35,661 bases of DNA, taken from NCBI GenBank assembly GCA_943359325.1, contig CALRHD010000001.1:70240-105900 (forward strand), written 5' to 3'. Under the pieces are notes generated by a model. It was not told where the DNA came from and made no database searches. It worked only from the letters and a program-made list of their open reading frames with translations. Shown in pieces: positions 22,040 to 28,027 of this stretch; position 1 is the stretch's first letter, and each line of letters starts with the position of its first letter. The DNA comes from Candidatus Uhrbacteria bacterium (lineage in GTDB: Bacteria > Patescibacteriota > Patescibacteriia > UBA9934). The position numbers and the translations under genes are program-made.

Positions 22040-23125
22040 ATGTATAACGCAATACTTGCCGACCTCGTACATTTCGCAGTTCCCAAACACGAAGCAGAGG
22101 AACGCATGGCAGAACTTGAAGAGTTGACGCGGACGTACGGTGGCGTTGCCGTGGTGACGACGATTCAGCGTCGCCAAAAGCCCGACTACCGGACGTTTCT
22201 TGGGAGTGGAAAGGTGGAGGAGCTGCTCGTACTTGGTAAAAAGCTTGGTGCGAACTTGCTTATTGTGAACGAGATTTTGAAGCCGCAGCAGATTTTTAAC
22301 TTGGAAGAAGCGTTGCGTCCCGCGAAAATTGTGGTGTGGGACAGGGTTGACCTCATTTTGCACATTTTCGAAAAGCATGCGAAGACGGCAGAAGCAAAAC
22401 TCGAAATAGAACTGGCGCGTATCCGCCACATGGGCCCACGAATCTTTAACATGGGTGGCGAGCTTGGGAGGCAACGCGGTGGAACGGGAACGCGCGGCGG
22501 TAGCGGCGAAGGCAACACCGAGGCGATGAAGCGCCATTTACGAGAACAGGAAAAGACGATAGTGAAGAAGCTAGAAAAATATCAGGGCACACGAAACGAA
22601 CATCAGCGTTATCGTGCGCGGCATGAAAAAAAGACGGTTGCGATTGTGGGCTACACAAACGCAGGGAAGACGTCGCTGTTGAATGCGCTCGGGAAAAAAC
22701 ACGAATACGCTGCGGATAAATTGTTTGCAACACTCGATACGCGTGTTGCCGATGTGTACATTCCCGATTTGCAGGAAACGGTTTTGCTTTCGGATACCAT
22801 CGGATTTATTCAGGGACTGCCACCATTGCTCATTCGTGCATTCACGTCGACGCTTTCTGAAGCAGCGTCGGCAGATTTGCTGCTGCATGTTATTGATGTG
22901 AGCGACGCGAAGTTTGCGCAGAAAATTGTGGTCGTCGAAGAAATCTTGGAAAGTATCGGTATGGGTGAGCATCCTCGCATGTTTGTTTTTAACAAAATTG
23001 ACGTGATGAAAAACCCCGCGCAGCTTTTGCGCGATATCGGTACAACAGGCGTTTTGGTTTCTGCACATACGAAAGCGGGGCTCGATGCGCTGAAGTCGGC
23101 GATTGCGAATTTCTTTGTTGCGTGA
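22040..23125 (+). CDS. hflX: GTPase HflX
   Basis: Ribosome-associated GTPase that splits stalled ribosomes. 361 residues from ATG 22040; an in-frame GTG two codons earlier is possible. Seen: N-terminal HflX domain (RRQKPDYRTFLGSGKVEEL, VNEILKPQQIFNLE, VWDRVDLILHIFEKHAKTAEAKLEIELARI), the glycine-rich linker GGELGRQRGGTGTRGGSGEGNTE, G1 GYTNAGKTS (about residues 204-212), G2/G3 FATLDTR and LSDTIGFI, and G4 FNKID. Full length, all motifs present. The gene stands alone, upstream of the retroelement locus. Confidence 0.97.
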   Translation: MYNAILADLVHFAVPKHEAEERMAELEELTRTYGGVAVVTTIQRRQKPDYRTFLGSGKVEELLVLGKKLGANLLIVNEILKPQQIFNLEEALRPAKIVVWDRVDLILHIFEKHAKTAEAKLEIELARIRHMGPRIFNMGGELGRQRGGTGTRGGSGEGNTEAMKRHLREQEKTIVKKLEKYQGTRNEHQRYRARHEKKTVAIVGYTNAGKTSLLNALGKKHEYAADKLFATLDTRVADVYIPDLQETVLLSDTIGFIQGLPPLLIRAFTSTLSEAASADLLLHVIDVSDAKFAQKIVVVEEILESIGMGEHPRMFVFNKIDVMKNPAQLLRDIGTTGVLVSAHTKAGLDALKSAIANFFVA

Positions 23126-23156
23126 GATAGCTCGCATCTAGCTTTATATTATAACA

Positions 23157-23191
23157 AAAATGGCACTAAGCATTGACTTTCTGGCCATTTT
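23157..23191. other. Inverted repeat at the end of the hflX unit / start of the DGR
   Basis: AAAATGGC (23157-23164) and GCCATTTT (23184-23191) are perfect inverted repeats separated by 19 nt. They enclose the -35 box of the DGR target gene. It could be the hflX terminator or an operator for the target gene. Confidence 0.4.
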
Positions 23192-23201
23192 ATGCTATTA
23201 T
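23173..23201 (+). promoter_or_regulatory. Strong promoter of the DGR target gene
   Basis: TTGACT (23173-23178), 17-nt spacer, extended -10 TGC-TATTAT (23193-23201). One of the best consensus matches in the window. Start is predicted near 23208, leaving a leader of about 130 nt, far longer than for neighbouring genes. Confidence 0.7.
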
Positions 23202-23219
23202 TACTACCTGTTGAGCACA

Positions 23220-23250
23220 GCGTTTTGTTCCGCTAAGCGGGCTAAAACGC
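23220..23250 (+). other. Hairpin in the DGR target leader
   Basis: GCGTTTT (23220-23226) pairs with AAAACGC (23244-23250), and the inner stem CCGC/GCGG (23230-23233 with 23237-23240) closes a TAA loop. It lies about 12 nt after the predicted transcription start. Possibly mRNA-stabilising or regulatory; no known riboswitch class is recognised. Confidence 0.5.
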
Positions 23251-23320
23251 CGTGTTTAACCAATGGTCTGCATCATTTCGGCATCCGCCGGAAGAAGTGT
23301 CTGCCCACGGCTTTTTAAAA

Positions 23321-23328
23321 AAAGGAGG
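23321..23328 (+). promoter_or_regulatory. Consensus Shine-Dalgarno of the DGR target gene
   Basis: AAAGGAGG, 8 nt before ATG 23337. Unusual here because most genes in the window have no recognisable Shine-Dalgarno. It fixes the start codon and suggests high translation. Confidence 0.85.
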
Positions 23329-23336
23329 CTCGCCCC

Positions 23337-24164
23337 ATGGCTCGCCTTGCAACACTCACGAAAGGAATCTGGGAATCGTTCGAGCGCAATCTCTCCGCCA
23401 ACGGCCTCACTGCCGAAGACGTGGTCAAGCTCAACAGTGACCCCACCATCATCGGTTTCATGCTCGCTTTTATGCGTGAGCAGCCTGCCTTCCGTCTCAT
23501 CCACGGGCGGTTCACCCCGCTCGCGGACAAGATCGCGATGGTCAAGGAGTGGCCCGGCATCAACCCCGAGGACGTTGACGCCGCATTCGCTACCGCGACA
23601 GAGAGCGGCACGATCGCGGGCTACGAGAGCGAAGTGACGAGCAACCCCTTCCTCGATATCGTCGTAACGGTTTACCGCGAGTCCATCGCCGCCACTCTTT
23701 TCTACTCGCGTGAGCGAGCGAAGGATGCTTGGGGCGACAAGTACAGCGAGTGGGCGGAAGCCTTCGCGCAGAACGTCGACGAGAACCGTGTGAAGGCCAT
23801 CCCCAGCGCGAAGCAGTTCAGTCCCAACCGGATCGTCATCGAGGTCGTTGACCTCGGGGCGAACTGGAACCGGAAGGATGGCATCGTGCTGGAGGAAGTC
23901 CAGAAGGCTCAGGCCCCGACGCTCGCGGATTTCGCGGTCATTTACGACGCGATTCAGAGTCCGAAGTGGGTCGAGCAGATGGACGGCGAGAACGTGCCCT
24001 ACGCCCTCGTCGCCGCGCTTCTCCTCAACGTGCCGGGCGACGTTTCGTGGCGTTATTCGCCGGACGTGTGGCGTGATGGCGGCAGGGCGAAGCTGAACGG
24101 CATCCGCGTCGGGAACCGTTTCAGCCTCAGCGCGATGCCCGTCCTCCGGGAGTACAAGCGCTAG
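23337..24164 (+). CDS. DGR target (variable) protein
   Basis: 275 residues; the protein diversified by this retroelement. The C-terminal 42 residues (WRYSPDVWRDGG...SAMPVLREYKR) are encoded by the VR. By comparison with the TR, 12 residues are altered: 235, 236, 243, 247, 249, 250, 256, 257, 259, 263, 264 and 265, mostly from Asn codons. The scaffold residues WRYSP, VWR, AKL and AMPVLRE are unchanged and look like a conserved binding fold, possibly C-type-lectin-related as in other DGR targets (inference). The N-terminal part is helical (LTKGIWESFERNLSANGLTAEDVVKL) with no signal peptide or membrane segment, so the protein seems cytoplasmic. Codons favour C/G third positions more than the neighbours. 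Strong promoter and a consensus Shine-Dalgarno. Confidence 0.93.
   Translation: MARLATLTKGIWESFERNLSANGLTAEDVVKLNSDPTIIGFMLAFMREQPAFRLIHGRFTPLADKIAMVKEWPGINPEDVDAAFATATESGTIAGYESEVTSNPFLDIVVTVYRESIAATLFYSRERAKDAWGDKYSEWAEAFAQNVDENRVKAIPSAKQFSPNRIVIEVVDLGANWNRKDGIVLEEVQKAQAPTLADFAVIYDAIQSPKWVEQMDGENVPYALVAALLLNVPGDVSWRYSPDVWRDGGRAKLNGIRVGNRFSLSAMPVLREYKR
24029..24153 (+). repeat. DGR variable repeat (VR)
   Basis: 125 nt at the 3' end of the target gene, aligned without gaps to the TR at a constant offset of 595. There are 14 differences, every one at a TR adenine (10 A to G, 3 A to T, 1 A to C). The last ~22 nt (GCGATGCCC...CCGGGAGT) are identical and would be the initiation-of-mutagenic-homology region. 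Similarity stops abruptly on both sides. Confidence 0.96.
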
Positions 24165-24187
24165 GCACTGGGACACTTGTGACTTGG

Positions 24188-24230
24188 GAGCCTCGGGACT
24201 TGTCCCTTGGCTCTCGTCCGCGAAGCGGAC
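24188..24230 (+). other. Tandem hairpins just downstream of the VR
   Basis: Hairpin 1: GAGCC/GGCTC outer and GGGA/TCCC inner stems around CTTG (24188-24213). Hairpin 2: GTCCGC-GAA-GCGGAC (24216-24230). In characterised DGRs a GC-rich hairpin shortly after the VR marks the target for retrohoming; these lie 35-77 nt after the VR and fit that role by position. They could also act as the target gene's terminator, although no T-run follows. Confidence 0.65.
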
Positions 24231-24623
24231 TCGCGACATCTGGAAAATGCCAGCTCCAACGGGGAGCGGCATCACCAGGTGTCGCTCTTCTATTTTTGAA
24301 ACTTTTTCGATAAACTTTGGAGCGGAAAGTAGGCCAGTGCGCTGACGTTTACGGACGTTAGTCGCCGAAATCTCTCGCAATCCCAATATACCGGCAGAAT
24401 CCTGTTACCCCTTGGTCGCAGGAGCGGACGGAGCGGATTGATGAGCACTCCGCATTGCTTTTTGGAATCAGGGCCTCGCCCGATAGGCTATGGCCGAGGG
24501 ATCAGCCCGACGGATTCCGCATAAAATTCAGGGTACGGTTAGTACGAGCCACGGGTGTGGAGATTCGGCTAGTCTCGGATGTGTCTGTACTCGGTGGTCT
24601 AGAAGAAAGCAGTGTGAAGGGGG
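24231..24623 (+). other. Non-coding spacer between target gene and TR
   Basis: No convincing gene in 393 nt. A TAAACT box at 24311-24316 (CGATAAACT) could start the TR RNA but lacks a good -35. A CCTCG...CGAGG inverted repeat lies near 24477-24507. Probably leader of the TR transcript. A short open frame running through it into the TR is only the template read as protein. Confidence 0.4.
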
Positions 24624-24748
24624 CGTGCCAGGCAACGATTCGTGGCGTTATTCGCCGAACGTGTGGCGTAATGGCGACAAGGCGAAGCTGAACGGCAACC
24701 ACGTCGAGAACCGTTTCAACAACAACGCGATGCCCGTCCTCCGGGAGT
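24624..24748 (+). repeat. DGR template repeat (TR)
   Basis: Invariant template for mutagenic reverse transcription. It contains 30 adenines, 14 of which are changed in the VR; none of the 95 non-adenine positions is changed. In the target's frame it is rich in AAC codons (for example three consecutive AAC at 24718-24726), the design that allows wide amino-acid replacement when A is mutated. No promoter or start codon is needed for it as a protein. Confidence 0.96.
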
Positions 24749-24760
24749 TCTCGTCAAGGC

Positions 24761-24784
24761 AAGGAGCGCCTCACGGCGCTCCTT
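24761..24784. other. Perfect hairpin directly after the TR
   Basis: AAGGAGCGCC - TCAC - GGCGCTCCTT, a 10-bp perfect stem between the TR end and the avd stop. It may end the TR RNA, serve as a structural element needed for cDNA priming, or end avd transcription from the other strand. No T-run on either side. Confidence 0.7.
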
Positions 24785-24787
24785 ATG

Positions 24788-25186
24788 CTAGCTCAAGGAC
24801 TTCATCCAGCCCCCAAGCATTTTTCCAGTGTCGATGAGTTTGGATTCGACTTGGAGGTATTGCACGTTGGTAATACACTTGCAGTCTTTGCAGAGTCGCA
24901 CGAGGAGTTTTGCGGTGTCGACTTTTGCGCTTGCGTCTTTCAATCGTGCAGATTTCTCCACAATATTCGATGTGGTTGCGGCTCCGAGCAGCAGTTCAAG
25001 CGTTGCAAGGAGGTAACGCGAGCAGGTTTCGCCGAGCGTGTAACGTTGCGGTTTGGGAAATTTTTCCATCACCTCGCTCCACAAAACATAAGCGTCATAA
25101 AGCGTATGCACGATGGGAATATCACCTGGACCTCCACGGAGCAACCGTCGCTCTTCTCCATTAAGTCGGGGGGGAAATGGTACCAT
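24788..25186 (-). CDS. avd: DGR accessory variability determinant (Avd)
   Basis: 132 residues from ATG 25186. The Avd four-helix-bundle pattern is clear: DIPIVHTLYDAYVLWSEVMEKFPKPQRYTLGETC (helix 1 and the conserved KFPK..RYTLG turn), LLATLELLLGA, LKDASAKVDTAKLLVRLCKDCKCI and QVESKLIDTGKMLGGWMKSL. Avd is a basic pentameric protein that binds the DGR reverse transcriptase and TR RNA. The first ~20 residues (MVPFPPRLNGEERR) precede the conserved core and may be over-extended. It is on the strand opposite to the target, TR and RT, and its 5' end overlaps the RT frame by up to 74 nt. Confidence 0.9.
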   Translation of the reverse strand: MVPFPPRLNGEERRLLRGGPGDIPIVHTLYDAYVLWSEVMEKFPKPQRYTLGETCSRYLLATLELLLGAATTSNIVEKSARLKDASAKVDTAKLLVRLCKDCKCITNVQYLQVESKLIDTGKMLGGWMKSLS

Positions 25187-26162
25187 TCATAGAATCGGGA
25201 ACAAGAATTTATTTGAGCGTTTGGCGTCGATTGAGAACTTGCTTAAGGCATGGGAACGCTTCCGAAAAGGCAAGCGAACGCGAGAAGACGTCATGGTATT
25301 CGAACGAAGGCTCGAAGACAACCTCTTTGAAATTCAGGATGAACTTATCTCAGGCCACTATCGCCACAGCCCGTACGAACCGTTCACCATCCATGACCCG
25401 AAACAACGCACGATTCATAAGGCTCTCGTGAGGGATAGAGTTGTTCACCAAGCAATTATTAATGTCATCGAACCTCTGTTTGAACAACGGTTTATCCATG
25501 ACAGTTATTCATGCCGTGTCGGCAAAGGTACGCATGCCGCTGTTTCACGCCTCCAGGGTTTCTTCCGACAGGCGAGTAAGAATGGAATGCGCACTATCTA
25601 TGCCGTAAAGTGTGATGTCCGGAAATTCTTCGCATCTGTGAACCACGAGACACTTCTCAGCTTTCTCGCAAAGCGCATCTCCGATCCAGACACGATGACG
25701 CTTCTTCGGCTGATCATTGAAAGCTTTTCGGTAACTCCCGGCACAGGTGTGCCGCTTGGTAATCTTACGAGCCAGCTCTTCGCCAATATCTATCTTCATG
25801 AACTCGATTGGTACATCAAACAAAAACTCCATATTAAACACTACGTTCGTTATTGCGATGATTTCGTCATGCTTACGTCATCACGCTCCGAGGGATTCGC
25901 TCTGGCCGAAAAGGCAGATGCATTTTTGCGCGGTAACCTGAAGGCAGAGCTTCATCCGAATAAGTTACATGTACGAACATGGTCGCAGGGTGTTGATTTC
26001 CTTGGGTATGTTCTTATGCCGCATGCGATTATTTTACGCCCGACGACCGCAAAACGAATGATTGATAGAGTAACGGAAACAAACTCCAGCTCGTATTTTG
26101 GATTGTGCGCACATGCAAATGCATATGAGCTGGAATGTACGGTGAGAAATAAGCTCGGCTAA
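25113..26162 (+). CDS. DGR reverse transcriptase
   Basis: 349 residues if started at ATG 25113. Seen: RKGKRTREDVMVFERRLEDNL, RTIHKALVRDRVVHQAI, HDSYSCRVGKGTHAAV, KCDVRKFFASVNHETL (catalytic Asp region), LGNLTSQ at about 215-221 (the DGR version of the RT motif QGxxxSP), YCDDF at about 247-251 (YxDD active site) and the KLHVRTWSQGVDFLGYVL thumb-side motif. Typical DGR reverse transcriptases begin close to the sequence HRIGNKNLFERLASIENLLKAW, so the first ~25 residues, which lie antisense to avd, are probably not translated. No ATG/GTG/TTG is seen at that point in frame, so the true start is unclear (possibly ATT 25188). A run of seven G at 25168-25174 just before could be a sequencing or frameshift site. 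Confidence 0.94.
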   Translation: MGISPGPPRSNRRSSPLSRGGNGTIHRIGNKNLFERLASIENLLKAWERFRKGKRTREDVMVFERRLEDNLFEIQDELISGHYRHSPYEPFTIHDPKQRTIHKALVRDRVVHQAIINVIEPLFEQRFIHDSYSCRVGKGTHAAVSRLQGFFRQASKNGMRTIYAVKCDVRKFFASVNHETLLSFLAKRISDPDTMTLLRLIIESFSVTPGTGVPLGNLTSQLFANIYLHELDWYIKQKLHIKHYVRYCDDFVMLTSSRSEGFALAEKADAFLRGNLKAELHPNKLHVRTWSQGVDFLGYVLMPHAIILRPTTAKRMIDRVTETNSSSYFGLCAHANAYELECTVRNKLG

Positions 26163-26206
26163 GACAAATCTTTAAAGGAGAAAGAAGATAAACAGAATAT
26201 TAAATG

Positions 26207-26251
26207 TTGTACACACCGCCTCGTGAATCTCGCGTCGATCTCGTGTACAAT
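26207..26251 (+). promoter_or_regulatory. Promoter with inverted repeat upstream of the surface-protein pair
   Basis: Extended -10 TG-TACAAT (26244-26251), 10 nt before ATG 26262. Perfect inverted repeats TTGTACAC (26207-26214) and GTGTACAA (26243-26250) flank a 28-nt spacer; the second arm overlaps the -10, so a bound dimeric regulator could block it. The RT-surface-gene gap holds nothing else recognisable. Confidence 0.5.
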
Positions 26252-26261
26252 AGTGGCAGCT

Positions 26262-28025
26262 ATGCACATGGGAAAGTTTGCACGTCCCGTCCTCTTTGTC
26301 GCGGTAATGTTTTCGGTGTTATTTTTGCCGTACATTGTGTTTGCCGATACCGCGAGCGATGTTGCGACAACAGCCGGATATAGCACAACGCAAAGTTTGC
26401 TCGGAACCATTGGCACGATTATTTCTGTCGTGCTTGGTTTGCTTGGTGTCATTTTTCTCATCCTGCTCATTTATTCAGGCTGGGTGTGGATGACCGCAGG
26501 CGGTGAAGAAGAAAAAATCAACAAAGCAAAACGCATTCTCATTAACGCCGTTGTCGGACTCGTCATCACGCTTTCGGCCTATGCCATTGCGTCGTTTCTT
26601 TTGAACGCTATTGGTGACGCAACAACAAATTCTGGCGGCAGCACGAATGGGAGCGTCACTACGGAAGCGCTTTCTGGTTCGCTCGGCAGTGGTTCTATTC
26701 AGGACCATTACCCATCTCGGAACGCAACAGGCATCGCCAGAAATACGCGGATCATGGTGACGTTCAAACGTGCAATGGACCCCGCCTCGTTTATTGAAGG
26801 CTATAACGCCGACAACACGGCGACGACAATCAACGCAAGCAATGTTGCAATTTATCCCACCGCGGAAGGGGAGGGCGCAGCGATCACGGCAGCAGACGTA
26901 TACTTCACCGAAGATATGAAGACGGTGGTGTTCGACCCGACAGACTATCTTGGTTCCGCAGATGCTGATACGTCATACACTGTTTCGTTGGATACCGACA
27001 TTGCGTACGCAAACGGTGACGACGCATTTACCGGTTCATATTCGGGTGGCTACGAATGGTCGTTTGAAGTGAGTACCGTCGTCGACCTCGACCCTCCAAC
27101 AGTGACGGGCATTGCGCCGTCAGCGTCAGGAACATACGACCGCAACATCACGGTCGAGCTCACATTTAATGAAGCGATCGATCCAACGTCGGCGACAGGC
27201 ACGCGTACGGCAACAAGCGGCTTTCAAAACATTCAGACAGTTGGCGATGCAGGAACGGCCGAAGCAGGTACATACGAAATAAGCAACAGCTACCGCACGG
27301 TGACGTTCACAACGGCAAACGCGTGCGGCACGAATTCGTGCGGTGAAACGATTTATTGTTTACCAGGACTGCAAACGATTACCGTTACCGCGTACGCCGC
27401 AACAACAACGAACAGCCCGCCACAAGCCGATAGTTTCCCATACGACGGTATTACCGACACCGCGGCGAACAGCATGGACGGCAACGACGACGGCACTGCG
27501 GGCGACGACTACACGTGGACGTTCTCGACAACCGACGACATCAATTTGACGGGCCCGACCATTGAGTCGATTAGCCCAAATATTTTAGAAGAAGGTGTCG
27601 CACTCGATCAAAGCGTTGTCGTAACGTTCGACAGCGTGATGAAAACTTCTTCGCTCACGAATGCGAACATCACAATGGAGAATGACGAAACGTCGACGAA
27701 TACGAGTCACGAAATGTGGTACACGGTCGGCAATGTAAATTTGCAAGCAGACGGCACCACGGTTACGTCGCCGTCGCAAACTGCTGCGCAAACCGAAGCG
27801 ACGATTTCGCACGGCGTGTTCCTCGAATCCATCGATGGCCTCACCTATTTGTATGGTGTTGCGGTCGGGCAGGGAGTGCGGAACGAATACCAAAATTGCT
27901 ACAGCCCTGCGGAAGGGCCGACGGTTTCTGGTGGCACGTGCGCGGTGGGTGACACGTCGCCGTCGTGCTGTAACGGCGATCCAAGCGCAGCAGCATGTGA
28001 CTTCTTTAGTCCGACAAACGAATAA
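26262..28025 (+). CDS. Secreted/membrane protein: VirB2-like two-helix module plus Ig-like (SbsA-type) domains
   Basis: 587 residues from ATG 26262 (alternative ATG 26268). Seen: signal peptide (MHMGKFARPVLFVAV...PYIVFA, cleavage after about residue 27), then two membrane helices around GWVWMTAGGEEEKINKAKR, the pattern annotated as TrbC/VirB2-like pilin in CPR genomes. Three Ig-like Big_5/SbsA-type domains follow, marked by IMVTFKRAMDP, ITVELTFNEAIDP and VVVTFDSVMK, each with the conserved TFxxxM/I pattern. The end is Cys-rich (NCYSPAEGP, SCCNGDPSAAACDFF). Likely anchored in the membrane with the Ig part outside; adhesion or surface-filament roles are inference. The 28028 gene starts 2 nt after its stop, so they form an operon. 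Confidence 0.88.
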   Translation: MHMGKFARPVLFVAVMFSVLFLPYIVFADTASDVATTAGYSTTQSLLGTIGTIISVVLGLLGVIFLILLIYSGWVWMTAGGEEEKINKAKRILINAVVGLVITLSAYAIASFLLNAIGDATTNSGGSTNGSVTTEALSGSLGSGSIQDHYPSRNATGIARNTRIMVTFKRAMDPASFIEGYNADNTATTINASNVAIYPTAEGEGAAITAADVYFTEDMKTVVFDPTDYLGSADADTSYTVSLDTDIAYANGDDAFTGSYSGGYEWSFEVSTVVDLDPPTVTGIAPSASGTYDRNITVELTFNEAIDPTSATGTRTATSGFQNIQTVGDAGTAEAGTYEISNSYRTVTFTTANACGTNSCGETIYCLPGLQTITVTAYAATTTNSPPQADSFPYDGITDTAANSMDGNDDGTAGDDYTWTFSTTDDINLTGPTIESISPNILEEGVALDQSVVVTFDSVMKTSSLTNANITMENDETSTNTSHEMWYTVGNVNLQADGTTVTSPSQTAAQTEATISHGVFLESIDGLTYLYGVAVGQGVRNEYQNCYSPAEGPTVSGGTCAVGDTSPSCCNGDPSAAACDFFSPTNE

Positions 28026-28027
28026 TT

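Noticed and set aside
24490-24837. Open frame of 115 codons running through the TR
   Set aside because: It is the template repeat read as protein (GNDSWRYSPNVWRNGD...). It has no start signal, and the rest of the frame is non-coding spacer; the DNA functions as template, not gene.
25177-25431. ATG at 25177 as the reverse transcriptase start
   Set aside because: It is in another frame and gives MVPFIESGTRIY, which does not continue into the RT motifs unless there is an indel.
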